This document shows, one piece after another, positions 7,912-17,267 of a DNA stretch of 64,000 bases. Below the pieces are notes generated by a model that saw nothing but the letters and a program-made list of their open reading frames with translations, ran no database searches and was not told the origin of the DNA. The DNA is from Solwaraspora sp. WMMA2065 (GTDB taxonomy: Bacteria > Actinomycetota > Actinomycetes > Mycobacteriales > Micromonosporaceae), in NCBI RefSeq assembly GCF_030345075.1, contig NZ_CP128361.1:186001-250000 (forward strand), read 5' to 3'. A program made the translations under genes and the position numbers. Every line of letters begins with the position of its first letter. Positions within the stretch are counted from its first letter, which is position 1.

Positions 7912-9609
7912 GTGCTGGACACCCTTGACGCCGCCGCCGTGCGCCGGTGGTGTTCGGGTGCGCTGGCAGCGCTGCATCGCCACCAGGGCGAGATCGACGC
8001 GCTCAACGTCTACCCGGTGCCGGACGGTGACACCGGCACCAACCTGGTCCTCACCCTCACCTCGGCGCAGCATGCCCTGGCCCTCGACCTGGACAACTCC
8101 TCGGAGGGGGAGCAGACCTCGCACGGGCGGGTGCTGCGGCTGATGGCCCGGGGTGCGCTGCTCGGTGCCCGGGGCAACTCCGGGGTGATCGTCTCGCAGA
8201 TCCTGCGCGCGTTGGCCGACGCGCTCACCGACACCGCCGTGGTGCGCGGCCGGGCCCTCGCGTCGGCGTTGACCGCCGCAACCGACGCGGCGTACGCGGC
8301 GGTCGCCCGCCCGGTCGAGGGGACGGTGCTGACCGTGGTCGCCGCCGCCGCGCGGGCCGCCGACCGGACCGGCTCCGACGACCTCGCCACCGTGGTACGG
8401 GCCGCCGCCTCGGCCGCCCGCGACGCCCTCGCCGCGACGCCCGGTCAGCTGCCGGTGCTGGCCCGCGCCGGGGTGGTCGACGCCGGCGGCCGCGGCCTGT
8501 GCCTGCTGCTCGACGCGCTGGCCGCCGTGGTCGGCACCCCGGTCACCGACAGCACCGGCGATCACCCGGCCGACCCCGGCGACACCGGCGATCCCGCCGA
8601 CCGGGTCCCTGGTAACCCCGGTGACGTCGGGCCCGCCGTCGACCCCCGCAGTGGGACCGGCTCCGAGGGGTACGCCTACGAGGTGCAGTTCCTGCTCGAA
8701 GCGCCGGCCGGGGCGGTCGACCGGATGCGGGCCGCACTCGCCGAGATCGGCGACTCGCTGGTCGTCGTCGGCTCCGACGCAGGGGGCGAAGACGACGGGG
8801 GCGAAGACGCAGGGGGCGAAGACGACGGGGACGGTCCGGTGTGGAACGTGCACGTGCACGTCGACGACATCGGCGCCGCCGTCGAGGCCGGCATCGCCGC
8901 CGGTCGCCCGTACCAGATCTCGGTCACCCGGTTCGCCGACCAGCCGGCGCCGCCGCTCGCCGGCCGGGCCGCCGTGGTGGTCGCCGCCGGCACCGGCCTC
9001 GCCGCCCTGTTCACCGGCGAGGGCGCAGGCGTGGTCGGCGGCTCCCCGTCCACCGCCGAGCTGCTCGACGCCATCCGCCGCACCGGCGCCGCCGAAGTGG
9101 TGGTGCTGCCCAACGACCCGGACACCCAGGCCGTCGCCGGCCTCGCCGCCCGGGAGGCCGAGGCCGGCGGCGTCACCGTCGCCGTCGTGCCGACCCGATC
9201 ACCGGTGCAGGCCCTCGCCGCCCTCGCCGTCCGCGACCCGCGACGCCGCTTCGACGACGACGTGATCGCGATGGCCGAGGCGGCCGGGGCCTGCCGGTAC
9301 GCCGAGGTCTGCCACGCCGCCCGGGAAGCGCTCACCGTCGCCGGCCGCTGCCGCCCCGGTGACGTGCTCGCCCTGGTCGAGGGGGAGGTGCTGCTGATCG
9401 GCACCGACCTGGCCGGCACCTGCCGCAACCTGCTGGACCAGCTGCTCAGCGGCGGCGGTGAACTGGTCACCCTCATCATCGGCGAGCAGGCACCGGACGG
9501 CCTGGGCGAGGCGGTGGCGGCGCACGTCGCCCGCTGCTGGCCGTTCGTCGAGGTGCACACCTTCGTCGGCGGGCAGCCGCACTACCCGCTGCTGGTAGGA
9601 ATCGAATGA
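7912..9609 (+). CDS. fakA: DAK2-domain protein, FakA-like fatty acid kinase subunit
   Basis: 565 residues. The N-terminal DAK2/DhaL domain has LNVYPVPDGDTGTN (metal and nucleotide binding) and GARGNSGVIVSQIL. A middle domain and a C-terminal EDD1-type domain with VVLPNDPDTQAV follow. FakA phosphorylates fatty acids held by a FakB (DegV) partner; no DegV gene lies nearby, so the role rests on the family. Odd: an acidic low-complexity insert of GGEDD/GGEDA repeats (about 8779-8831) interrupts the protein between domains. Followed 22 nt later by recG, the usual neighbour. Confidence 0.85.
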   Translation: MLDTLDAAAVRRWCSGALAALHRHQGEIDALNVYPVPDGDTGTNLVLTLTSAQHALALDLDNSSEGEQTSHGRVLRLMARGALLGARGNSGVIVSQILRALADALTDTAVVRGRALASALTAATDAAYAAVARPVEGTVLTVVAAAARAADRTGSDDLATVVRAAASAARDALAATPGQLPVLARAGVVDAGGRGLCLLLDALAAVVGTPVTDSTGDHPADPGDTGDPADRVPGNPGDVGPAVDPRSGTGSEGYAYEVQFLLEAPAGAVDRMRAALAEIGDSLVVVGSDAGGEDDGGEDAGGEDDGDGPVWNVHVHVDDIGAAVEAGIAAGRPYQISVTRFADQPAPPLAGRAAVVVAAGTGLAALFTGEGAGVVGGSPSTAELLDAIRRTGAAEVVVLPNDPDTQAVAGLAAREAEAGGVTVAVVPTRSPVQALAALAVRDPRRRFDDDVIAMAEAAGACRYAEVCHAAREALTVAGRCRPGDVLALVEGEVLLIGTDLAGTCRNLLDQLLSGGGELVTLIIGEQAPDGLGEAVAAHVARCWPFVEVHTFVGGQPHYPLLVGIE

Positions 9610-9631
9610 CGCAGCCGTTGTTGGGGGCCGG

Positions 9632-11845
9632 ATGACGCAGCCGTGCACGATGGACAGTCCGCTGAAGGTCAACCTGGGCGCGAAGACCGCCAAGGCGATG
9701 GCCGACCACCTCGACCTGCACACCGTCGGGGACCTGCTCTACCACTTCCCGCGCCGCTACGACCAGCGCGGCGAACACACCGACATCCGTTCGCTGGAGG
9801 TGGGGGAGCAGGTCACCGTCCTGGGCCAGGTGCGGCGGACCACCGTACGGCCGATGCGCCAACGGCGCGGCAAGCTGCTCGAAGTGGTCGTCGAGGACGG
9901 CACCGGCGGCACCCTGACGTTGACCTTCTTCGGCAACCAGGCGTGGCGGGAACGGGACCTGAAACCGGGCCGCTGGGGGCTGTTCGCCGGCAAGGTGACC
10001 GAGTTCCGGGGCGTACGCCAGCTCAACGGCCCCGAGTACGTGCTGCTCGGTGACGGTGCCGCCGACGGCGAGGTGGCCGCCGAGGACCCGGTGGAGGAGT
10101 TCGCCGGTGCGCTGATCCCGGTCTACCCGGCCGCCGCCGCCGTACCGACCTGGGTGATCGCCCGCTGCGTACGGACCGTGCTGGACGTGCTCACCCCGCC
10201 TGAGGATCCGATGCCGGCGGCGGTCCGGGCCAGCCGCAACCTGCTCGGCCTGCATCCGGCGCTGCGGCAGATCCACCGCCCGGCCGACGAACCCGAGCTG
10301 TTCCAGGCCCGGCGGCGGCTCAAGTGGGACGAGGCGTTCGCCGTACAGCTGACGTTGGTGCAGCGCAAGCTGCGCGCCGCCGACTGGCCCGCACGGCCCC
10401 GGCCCCGCGCGGACGGCGGCCTGCTGGCCGCGTTCGACGCCCGACTGCCGTACGAGCTGACCGACGGTCAGCGGCGCATCGGCGAGGAGGTCGCCGCCGA
10501 CCTGGCCACCGCGCATCCGATGCACCGGCTGCTGCAGGGCGAGGTCGGGTCCGGCAAGACGGTGTGCGCGCTGCGGGCGATGCTGCAGGTCGTCGACGCC
10601 GGCGGGCAGGCGGCGCTGCTCGCCCCGACCGAGGTGCTGGCCGCCCAGCACCACCGGGGCATCCAGGAGCTGCTCGGCCCGCTGGGGCGGGCCGGTGAGC
10701 TGGACGGCGACCCGGCCGGCACCCGGGTGACGCTGGTCACCGGGTCGCTGGGTGCGGCGGCCCGCCGGGCCGCCCTCGACGAGGTCCGCGACGGCCGGGC
10801 CGGCATCGTGATCGGCACCCACGCCCTGCTGTACGAGGGCGTCGACTTCGCCGACCTGGGTCTGGTCGTCGTCGACGAGCAGCACCGGTTCGGGGTGGAG
10901 CAGCGCGACGCGTTGCGGGCCAAGGCCGAGCAGCCGCCGCACGTGCTGGTGATGACCGCCACCCCGATCCCGCGGACGGTCGCCATGACCGTGTACGGCG
11001 ATCTGGAGGTGTCCGCGCTCACCCAGCTGCCCGGCGGCCGGTCGCCGATCGTCTCGCACGTGGTGCCGGCGGCGGAGAAGCCGGCCTTCCTGGAGCGGGC
11101 CTGGCGGCGGGTACGCGAGGAGGTGGCCGCCGGCCATCAGGTGTATGTGGTCTGCCCGCGCATCGGTGACGCGACCGGAACCGGCGTCGATGAGGAGCCC
11201 TCCGGTGACGGCGACGATCCCGGGGCGCGGCGGCCGCCGCTGGCGGTGACCGAGGTGGCGCCGCTGCTCGCCGACGGGCCGCTGCACGGGCTGCGGATCG
11301 AGGTGCTGCACGGCCGGCTACCGGCCGACGCCAAGGACGCGGTGATGCGTGCCTTCGCCGCCGGTGACGTCGACGTGCTGGTCGCCACGACGGTGGTCGA
11401 GGTGGGGGTGAACGTGCCGAACGCCACCGTGATGATCGTGCTGGACGCCGACCGGTTCGGGGTGTCGCAGCTGCACCAGCTGCGTGGCCGGGTCGGTCGG
11501 GGCTCGGCGGCCGGGCTGTGCCTGCTGGTCACCGACGCCGCCGACGGTACGCCGGCCCGCGAGCGGCTGGACGCGGTCGCGTCGACCACCGACGGGTTCC
11601 GGCTGGCCGAGCTGGATCTGGAGCAGCGCCGCGAAGGTGACGTGCTGGGCGCGACCCAGTCGGGTCGCCGGTCCCACCTGCGGCTGTTGTCGCTGCTGCG
11701 CGACGCCGACCTGATCGGGCAGGCCCGGGCCGAGGCGATCGACCTGCTCGGCGACGATCCGGAGCTGACCCGGCATCCGACGCTGGCGGCATCCGTCGGC
11801 ACTTTGGTCGACGCCGAACGCGCCGAGTACCTGGAGAAGGGCTGA
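9632..11845 (+). CDS. recG: ATP-dependent DNA helicase RecG
   Basis: 737 residues. RecG reverses and remodels stalled replication forks and Holliday junctions. An OB-fold wedge domain comes first, then helicase motifs: Walker A GEVGSGKT near residue 304, DEQH near 414, TATPIPRTVAM and the C-terminal LHQLRGRVGRG. The ATG at 9632 gives an N-terminus of MTQPCTMDSPLKVNLG; the ATG at 9650 is also possible. The start of the gene is a partial duplication of the end of the previous one (ATGACGCAGCCGT at 9607 and 9632). Confidence 0.95.
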   Translation: MTQPCTMDSPLKVNLGAKTAKAMADHLDLHTVGDLLYHFPRRYDQRGEHTDIRSLEVGEQVTVLGQVRRTTVRPMRQRRGKLLEVVVEDGTGGTLTLTFFGNQAWRERDLKPGRWGLFAGKVTEFRGVRQLNGPEYVLLGDGAADGEVAAEDPVEEFAGALIPVYPAAAAVPTWVIARCVRTVLDVLTPPEDPMPAAVRASRNLLGLHPALRQIHRPADEPELFQARRRLKWDEAFAVQLTLVQRKLRAADWPARPRPRADGGLLAAFDARLPYELTDGQRRIGEEVAADLATAHPMHRLLQGEVGSGKTVCALRAMLQVVDAGGQAALLAPTEVLAAQHHRGIQELLGPLGRAGELDGDPAGTRVTLVTGSLGAAARRAALDEVRDGRAGIVIGTHALLYEGVDFADLGLVVVDEQHRFGVEQRDALRAKAEQPPHVLVMTATPIPRTVAMTVYGDLEVSALTQLPGGRSPIVSHVVPAAEKPAFLERAWRRVREEVAAGHQVYVVCPRIGDATGTGVDEEPSGDGDDPGARRPPLAVTEVAPLLADGPLHGLRIEVLHGRLPADAKDAVMRAFAAGDVDVLVATTVVEVGVNVPNATVMIVLDADRFGVSQLHQLRGRVGRGSAAGLCLLVTDAADGTPARERLDAVASTTDGFRLAELDLEQRREGDVLGATQSGRRSHLRLLSLLRDADLIGQARAEAIDLLGDDPELTRHPTLAASVGTLVDAERAEYLEKG

Positions 11846-11896
11846 ATCCACGGCCAGGGCTGCGGCGGACCGGGGAACGGCTGCGGCCGGACAGGC

Positions 11897-11934
11897 GGAA
11901 GGGCGCCGACCGGGGGGATGGTCGACGCCCTTCC
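11897..11934. terminator. Terminator between recG and the LPXTG gene
   Basis: GGAAGGGCGCCGACC pairs with GGTCGACGCCCTTCC (one mismatch) around an 8-nt loop. It lies between convergent genes and probably serves both. Confidence 0.75.
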
Positions 11935-11989
11935 TCGGGGTGGTGCGGGGGGATGACTTGTCAGTCAGTCACGACCCAGGGTGGCTGAC

Positions 11990-13177
11990 TCAGGCAGTGA
12001 AGGTGACCCGCCGACGACGCGCCAGGTAAAACAGCACGCCACCGATGGCCAGCAGCGCGACGGCGCCAGCGGCGAGTCCGCCGGCGGCGGCACCGGTGAC
12101 CGGCAGGGAACCGCCGCCCTCGCCACCGGTGTCACAGTCCTCCGGCAGCTCCCAGGCGATCGTCTCGTCGAGCGCTGCCTCGCTGCTGAGCACGTGGACC
12201 TGGAAGCCTTTGGCGGCGTCGAACTCGACGACCTCGGTGACGCCCGGCTCGACGGTTACCACGATGGCGTCGCCCTCGCTCGGGGTCAGGGTCACGGTGA
12301 AGGTTGCGCCGTCCTCCGGATTGGCGAAACCGACGACCAGCTGGTCGCAGGTGGACTCGTAGCCGCCCTCGGGCTCGCCCGGCTCGACGCAGTTCTCCGG
12401 CTCAACCCACTTGTAGGGCTCGCTGACCGGCTCTTCGCCGTGGGTCACGGTGACCGGGCCGGCATCGCCAGGAACCTGAATGTCGTCCTTTCTCCGGCCC
12501 GGCTCAACGGTGTAGGTCTCGGAGAAATCCCCGGCCGTGACAGTCAGCTCGGCCGACTCGGTTGCGTTCTCGCCGTTGCTTACCGTAACCCAGACGGTAC
12601 CCGTACAGTCGGACAGGAAGCTGGCCGCCGGAATCACGACCGGGTCCTGGACATCTGGGGTCGGCGTGACATCGGGCGACGGGGTCGGCGACGGCGACTC
12701 CTCCGGAGACGGGGTCGGCGACGGCGACTCGGGGATGTCAACGGTGCAGTCGCCGCCGAGTTCGATCTTCCCCTTGCGGAACTTCTGCTCGGCATACCCG
12801 TCGTTCCACGCGCCCTTGACCGCCAGCGTGGCCTTGGTGGTGGTGCCCGGCACCCGCTGGGTACCGATGATGGCCGAGTTGACGCTGTACGGGTAGCCGT
12901 CCCGAATTCGGGTTCGGGCGATGCCGTCCAGCGTGGTGTCGGCCGGGGTGTGGTACACCGCGCTCAGCCGGAACTTGGTCGCCCTGAAATGCCACTCGCT
13001 GCGGACACTCCAGGTGATCTCCCATTCCCCGGTGGCGGTGTCACAGACGGCACTGCCGGTCGGCGCGGTGTAGTGCGCGCTGGCGGGGGTGGCGAGGGCC
13101 ACCGCGCCGACCATGCCGATCGTCGCGCCGGCGGCGATGGCCACAGCGCGCCGAAGCGGAGACTTCAGACGGTTCAC
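11990..13177 (-). CDS. LPXTG sortase-anchored surface protein
   Basis: 395 residues. A signal peptide (RRAVAIAAGATIGMVGAVAL, ending ATPASA) precedes a Cys-containing exported domain, a proline/serine/threonine linker with repeats of SPSPTPSPEE type, two further beta-rich segments, and a sorting signal: LPVTG, a hydrophobic helix and RRRR. A sortase would link it to the cell wall. Function unknown. GTG at 13177 with GGAG 6 nt upstream is chosen since it puts the signal peptide at the N-terminus; an in-frame extension upstream adds non-signal sequence. Confidence 0.82.
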   Translation of the reverse strand: MNRLKSPLRRAVAIAAGATIGMVGAVALATPASAHYTAPTGSAVCDTATGEWEITWSVRSEWHFRATKFRLSAVYHTPADTTLDGIARTRIRDGYPYSVNSAIIGTQRVPGTTTKATLAVKGAWNDGYAEQKFRKGKIELGGDCTVDIPESPSPTPSPEESPSPTPSPDVTPTPDVQDPVVIPAASFLSDCTGTVWVTVSNGENATESAELTVTAGDFSETYTVEPGRRKDDIQVPGDAGPVTVTHGEEPVSEPYKWVEPENCVEPGEPEGGYESTCDQLVVGFANPEDGATFTVTLTPSEGDAIVVTVEPGVTEVVEFDAAKGFQVHVLSSEAALDETIAWELPEDCDTGGEGGGSLPVTGAAAGGLAAGAVALLAIGGVLFYLARRRRVTFTA

Positions 13178-13529
13178 AGGTACTCCCGAGTGAGGGGGTT
13201 CAGGTGCCCGGCGCGGGCGTGCGCAACCGGACTGGTGAGGTGCAGTCCATGGTTCGGCGCGACAACGTCCCCGCGTCGTGCGTTGTGCCGGCGTATCCCG
13301 CGGCACAGCGCCAGACCTTAGCTGTTCCTGAACTGATGCGGTGACCCACAGGTCTGGCTAAGGATGATGTTGTCGATCCGAGACAATTGATATACGCAAC
13401 GTGTTTGCTCTCCGCGTACCGGGTGGCCTTTCTTGCCCTCACCTTTCTGCGGCAACAAGGGATGTGCTCGGTCACCTGAAAAGGGACTCGGTCGTCCGGG
13501 TCGGCATTCGACCGGTTTGGCTGATCGCG
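13178..13529. other. Intergenic region between the LPXTG gene and rsmD
   Basis: No gene seen. It holds two GCTAAGG-type motifs in opposite orientation, CCTTAGC at 13316-13322 and GCTAAGG at 13357-13363, plus CCAGACC/GGTCTGG beside them. These lie 139-186 nt before the LPXTG start, and the same hexamer is repeated upstream of the CAP-domain gene. A lower-GC patch follows at about 13360-13420. Confidence 0.4.
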
Positions 13530-13581
13530 TAGCGTGCCGGGGATGAGCGCACCGGCCGCCGTTGGGGTCCGCCGCCGATGA
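13530..13581 (+). promoter_or_regulatory. rsmD promoter with a leaderless 12-codon leader frame
   Basis: TAGCGT at 13530-13535 is followed 7 nt later by an ATG at 13543. It opens a frame encoding MSAPAAVGVRRR whose TGA (13579-13581) overlaps the rsmD ATG (13578) in an ATGA junction. Leaderless translation of the leader peptide would deliver ribosomes to rsmD. Confidence 0.55.
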
Positions 13582-14141
13582 CCCGGATCATCTCCGGCCG
13601 GCTCGGCGGCCGGCGGATCGCCACGCCGCCCGGCGCGAACACCCGGCCCACCTCCGACCGGGTCCGCGAGGCACTGTTCAGCACCCTCGGCACGATGACC
13701 GACCTGGCCGGGGCGCGGTTCGCCGACCTCTACGCCGGCAGCGGCGCGGTGGGTCTGGAGGCGCTGTCCCGGGGCGCCGAACACGTCCTGCTGGTCGAAT
13801 CCGACGCGCGGGCAGCCCGTACCGTCCGGGCGAACATCGCCGCGCTGGGAGCCGGCACCGGTGCCCGACTGATCACTGCCAAGGTCGCGACCGCGCTGGC
13901 CACGCCGCCGGACGGCGGCGGCTACGACGTGGTCTTCGCCGACCCGCCGTACGCGGTGACCGACGCCGAACTCCGGACCGCCCTGGACTGTCTCGTCGCC
14001 GGCGGGTGGCTCGCCCCGCACGCCGTCGTGGTAGTCGAGCGGTCAGCCCGGGGACCGGCGTTGACCTGGGTGGAAGGCGTCACTGCCGAACGCGGGCGGC
14101 GTTACGGCGAGACCATGCTTTGGTACGGTCGGCGATCATGA
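13578..14141 (+). CDS. rsmD: 16S rRNA (guanine(966)-N2)-methyltransferase
   Basis: 187 residues, SAM-dependent. RIISGRLGGRRIATPPG at the N-terminus, RPTSDRVREALFS, the SAM loop DLYAGSGAVGLEALSRGA and the catalytic VFADPPY are all present. It methylates G966 of 16S rRNA in the 30S subunit. It probably receives ribosomes from the leader frame at 13543, and its own stop overlaps the coaD ATG by 4 nt, so the two are coupled. Confidence 0.95.
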   Translation: MTRIISGRLGGRRIATPPGANTRPTSDRVREALFSTLGTMTDLAGARFADLYAGSGAVGLEALSRGAEHVLLVESDARAARTVRANIAALGAGTGARLITAKVATALATPPDGGGYDVVFADPPYAVTDAELRTALDCLVAGGWLAPHAVVVVERSARGPALTWVEGVTAERGRRYGETMLWYGRRS

Positions 14142-14632
14142 GACGAGCGGTGTGCCCCGGCTCTTTCGACCCGGTCACCAACGGACATCTCGACATCATC
14201 GGCCGGGCCAGCCGGCTGTTCGACGAGGTCATCGTGGGTGTCCTGATCAACCAGTCCAAGGCTGGCCTGTTCACCATCGACGAGCGGATATCGATGCTCC
14301 GCGAAGTGACCGGATCGTACCGCAACGTTCGGGTCGCGTCGTTCCGTGGCCTGCTGGTGGACTTCTGCCGTGCCCAGGAGGCGGCCGTCGTGGTCAAGGG
14401 CCTGCGGGCGGTCAGCGACTTCGACTACGAACTGCAGATGGCGCAGATGAACATCGGCCTGGCCGGGGTGGAGACGCTGTTCATGCCGACCAACCCGCTC
14501 TACTCGTTCCTCTCCTCCAGCCTGGTCAAGGAGGTCGCCAAGTGGGGCGGTGACGTCTCGGCGCACCTGCCCGAGGCGGTCCACGACCGGCTGCTCGCCC
14601 GGGTCACCGCGCCACCGACCCAGCAGGTGTGA
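14138..14632 (+). CDS. coaD: Phosphopantetheine adenylyltransferase
   Basis: 164 residues. It transfers AMP from ATP to 4'-phosphopantetheine, the penultimate step of coenzyme A synthesis. The nucleotidyltransferase motif PGSFDPVTNGHLDII starts the protein; VVKGLRAVSDFDYELQMAQMN and the YSFLSSSLVKEVA motif follow. The ATG at 14138 overlaps the rsmD stop (ATGA). Confidence 0.97.
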   Translation: MRRAVCPGSFDPVTNGHLDIIGRASRLFDEVIVGVLINQSKAGLFTIDERISMLREVTGSYRNVRVASFRGLLVDFCRAQEAAVVVKGLRAVSDFDYELQMAQMNIGLAGVETLFMPTNPLYSFLSSSLVKEVAKWGGDVSAHLPEAVHDRLLARVTAPPTQQV

Positions 14633-14684
14633 ATTGGGCCGGCCCGGCAGCTCCGGGCGGGCCGACCGAGCCGCGATGAACCGC

Positions 14685-14706
14685 CCGGCGCGTCGCGACG
14701 CGCCGG
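14685..14706. terminator. 22-nt perfect palindrome after coaD
   Basis: CCGGCGCGTCGCGACGCGCCGG lies 52 nt after the coaD stop and could end that transcript. No T-run. Confidence 0.4.
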
Positions 14707-14843
14707 ACCCGGGGTGGGATGGACCACATGTCGTCCGGGGTCGCATCATGATGGAGCGCCGACCGGTCCGGCAGTTGGGATGATGACGTTCTGGCCCGGC
14801 CTTGCCATCATGGTGGGTCGACCCTCCGACAACAGGGAGTGAG

Positions 14844-15347
14844 ATGCCGGTGGATCCATTCGACCGCATCGACGAGATCATCGCGATGGTGGAGACCGCG
14901 CGGGCCGTGCCGATGTCCCGGAACAACTGCATGATCGACCGGGCCGAGATGATCGGTGTCCTGGACCAGTTCCGGGCCGAGCTCCCCGCCGACCTGCGCC
15001 GGGCGGCGGCGCTGCTGGAGGAACGCGACAAGATCATGGACGCCGGCAAGCGCGAGGCGGACCGGATCATCAGCGAGGGCGAGGCCGAGCACGCCCGGCT
15101 GGTGTCGGTGAACGAGATCACCGTCTCCGCCGAGCACGAGGGCGCGCGCATAGTAGCCGAGGCCCGCGCCGAGGCGCAGCGGCTGCGCGCCGAGGTCGAC
15201 GACTACGTCGACACCGCGCTGGCCAACTTCGAGCAGTTCCTCACCCGGGCGCTGGCCTCAATAGAGCGTGGTCGGGACAAGATGCACGCGCTGCGGGAGA
15301 TCGGTACCTTCTCAGGTGAAGAGAACGAACGCCCGCTGCCCTTCTGA
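14844..15347 (+). CDS. SepIVA-like coiled-coil septation protein
   Basis: 167 residues, almost entirely charged coiled coil after VDPFDRIDEIIAMVETARAVPMSRNNCMIDRAEM. This opening and the position between coaD and DUF177-rpmF match Rv2927c/SepIVA of mycobacteria, a DivIVA-like factor needed for division and cell-envelope work at the septum. ATG at 14844 with GGGAG 4 nt upstream. Family assignment from sequence pattern and synteny; function by analogy. Confidence 0.75.
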   Translation: MPVDPFDRIDEIIAMVETARAVPMSRNNCMIDRAEMIGVLDQFRAELPADLRRAAALLEERDKIMDAGKREADRIISEGEAEHARLVSVNEITVSAEHEGARIVAEARAEAQRLRAEVDDYVDTALANFEQFLTRALASIERGRDKMHALREIGTFSGEENERPLPF

Positions 15348-15428
15348 CTGACCGGTGCCCCGGTTCGACGCCGCCGCCGCTGCTCGGGTAACCTGTTTTG
15401 TCGGCCTCTACCAGGCCGGAGTCCAACT

Positions 15429-15992
15429 ATGCGCAATCACTCGTCGAAGACACTCAACCCCAGGTCGCCGCTGGTTCTCGATACCCGGGAACTGCCGCGT
15501 CGCCCTGGCGCGTTGCGTACGGTGAGCCGGGTGGTGCCCGCGCCGGCGGACCTCGGGCTGGAGCTGAACGGCGTACCGGAAGGTGCCGACCTGAGCCTCG
15601 ATCTGCGGCTCGAGTCGGTCTCCGAAGGGGTACTCGTCTCCGGGACGGTCTCCGGGCCGGTCTCCGGCGAGTGCGGGCGTTGCCTGCGCCCGATCAGCGA
15701 GTCGCTGACCGTACCGATCCAGGAGCTGTACGCGTACGAGAACAGCACCACGGACGAGACGACCGACATCGACGAGGTGGGCCGGTTGCAGGGCGATCTG
15801 ATCGACCTGGAGCCGGCACTGCGGGACGCGGTGGTGCTTGCACTGCCGACCACCCCGCTGTGCCGCAGCGACTGCCCTGGGCTGTGCCCCGACTGCGGGG
15901 TGCACTGGGACGAGCTGCCGGACGACCACAACCACCAACAGGTCGACCCGAGGTGGGCCGGCCTGTCGCAACTGACCCGCCAAGAGGAGTAA
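15429..15992 (+). CDS. DUF177 (YceD) protein
   Basis: 187 residues. The C-terminal half has the YceD signature CGRCLRPI, ELYAYE, LEPALRDAVVLALPTTPLC and CPGLCPDCGVHWDEL, with cysteines placed as in a zinc knuckle. YceD-type proteins are linked to 23S rRNA accumulation and are nearly always upstream of rpmF, as here with only 5 nt between. Confidence 0.9.
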   Translation: MRNHSSKTLNPRSPLVLDTRELPRRPGALRTVSRVVPAPADLGLELNGVPEGADLSLDLRLESVSEGVLVSGTVSGPVSGECGRCLRPISESLTVPIQELYAYENSTTDETTDIDEVGRLQGDLIDLEPALRDAVVLALPTTPLCRSDCPGLCPDCGVHWDELPDDHNHQQVDPRWAGLSQLTRQEE

Positions 15993-15997
15993 GAGCC

Positions 15998-16171
15998 GTG
16001 GCCGTTCCCAAGCGCCGGATGTCCCGCAGCAACACCCGTTCCCGCCGGTCCCAGTGGAAGACCACGCCGGTGGTGACCGTCGAGTGCCCGCAGTGCAAGT
16101 CCGCGAAGCTGCCGCACACGGCGTGCACCGTCTGCGGCACCTACAACGGCCGCCAGGTCATCGAGGTCTGA
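15998..16171 (+). CDS. rpmF: 50S ribosomal protein L32
   Basis: 57 residues. VAVPKRRMSRSNTRSRRSQWK is the standard L32 opening, and four cysteines (CPQC and CTVC) form a zinc site. GTG at 15998 with GAGGAG upstream. It shares the operon with DUF177 and plsX, linking ribosome assembly and lipid synthesis as in most bacteria. Confidence 0.96.
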   Translation: MAVPKRRMSRSNTRSRRSQWKTTPVVTVECPQCKSAKLPHTACTVCGTYNGRQVIEV

Positions 16172-16181
16172 TCCGGTCGTC

Positions 16182-17267
16182 GTGACGCCGCCGGTCTCCG
16201 ACCGGGCGGCGCGGACCTCCCGGCGAACGCCGGGTGCCTCGTCTCAGGAGCGGGCCGGTCGGCCGGAACCGGCCGGCGCTGACTCCGGGACCGGCACCTC
16301 GCGGATCGCCGTCGACCTCCTCGGCGGGGATGGGGCACCCGCCGTCGTGGTTGACGGCGCTCTGCGCGCCTGCCGCGCCGATCCCGATCTCCAGCTCCTG
16401 CTCGTCGGCCCGCCGGACGCGGCGGACGACGTTCGCGCCGCGCTGCCCGACGACCAGCGCCGGCGGATCACCGTACGCCCGACAGGCGCGGCTGGCGGGT
16501 CGGCGGCCGGTACCGCCGCAGAGCCCGGCACCGGCCGGGCCGACGAATCGATCTGGGCCGGCATGGCCGCCGTCGCCGACGGCACGGCCGACGCGTTCAT
16601 CTCCGCCGGGTCAAGCGGCGCGATCGTCACCGCCGCCGCTCTCGGCCTCGGCCGGTGGCCGACCGTACGCCGGCCCGCCCTGGTCGTCACCCTCCCGGCG
16701 GTCTCCGGCCCGGTGGTGCTGCTCGACGTCGGCGCGACGGTCGAGGCGCGCCCGGCGACCCTGACCCAGCACGCCCTGTTCGGGGCCGCCTACCGTGCCG
16801 TGCGGCTCGGCCTGGACCGGCCCCGGGTCGGACTGCTCTCGATCGGTGCCGAGCCGGGCAAGGGCGACCGGGTCCGGCGTACTGCCGACACCCTGCTGCG
16901 GAGCCTCACTCTGCCCGCCGACGGCCGGTACGTCGGGCTGGTCGAGGGACAGGACGTCACACTCGGCGATGGCGTCGACGTGGTGGTCACCGACGGTTTC
17001 ACCGGAAATGTGCTACTCAAAGGCATCGAAGGCGCGTACGCGATGGCCGGCGGCCCAGAGCCGGGCCGGATCGCGCCCCGGGCGGCAGCCCTGCTCGGCG
17101 TCAACGGGACGGTGGTCGTCTGCCACGGCGCCGCCAGCGGCGCCGACATCGCCGCCGGTATCACCCTCGCCGCCGGACTGCACCGTGGCCGGGTGACCTC
17201 GACTGTCGCCCGGATGCTCGATGACATCACCCGGCTGATCGCAGAACAGGACGAGGTATCGCCATGA
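16182..17267 (+). CDS. plsX: Phosphate acyltransferase PlsX
   Basis: 361 residues. It makes acyl-phosphate from acyl-ACP for the first acylation of glycerol-3-phosphate. The core begins [20 protein letters not shown] and includes [11 protein letters not shown] and [16 protein letters not shown]. About 45 residues of disordered sequence precede the usual start, an extension not seen in most families; GTG at 16182 lies only 10 nt after rpmF. The stop overlaps rnc by 4 nt. Confidence 0.92.
   Translation: MTPPVSDRAARTSRRTPGASSQERAGRPEPAGADSGTGTSRIAVDLLGGDGAPAVVVDGALRACRADPDLQLLLVGPPDAADDVRAALPDDQRRRITVRPTGAAGGSAAGTAAEPGTGRADESIWAGMAAVADGTADAFISAGSSGAIVTAAALGLGRWPTVRRPALVVTLPAVSGPVVLLDVGATVEARPATLTQHALFGAAYRAVRLGLDRPRVGLLSIGAEPGKGDRVRRTADTLLRSLTLPADGRYVGLVEGQDVTLGDGVDVVVTDGFTGNVLLKGIEGAYAMAGGPEPGRIAPRAAALLGVNGTVVVCHGAASGADIAAGITLAAGLHRGRVTSTVARMLDDITRLIAEQDEVSP

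Noticed and set aside
14744-14753. CATCATGATG palindrome before the SepIVA-like gene as an operator
   Set aside because: Too short and without a second matching site at another promoter.
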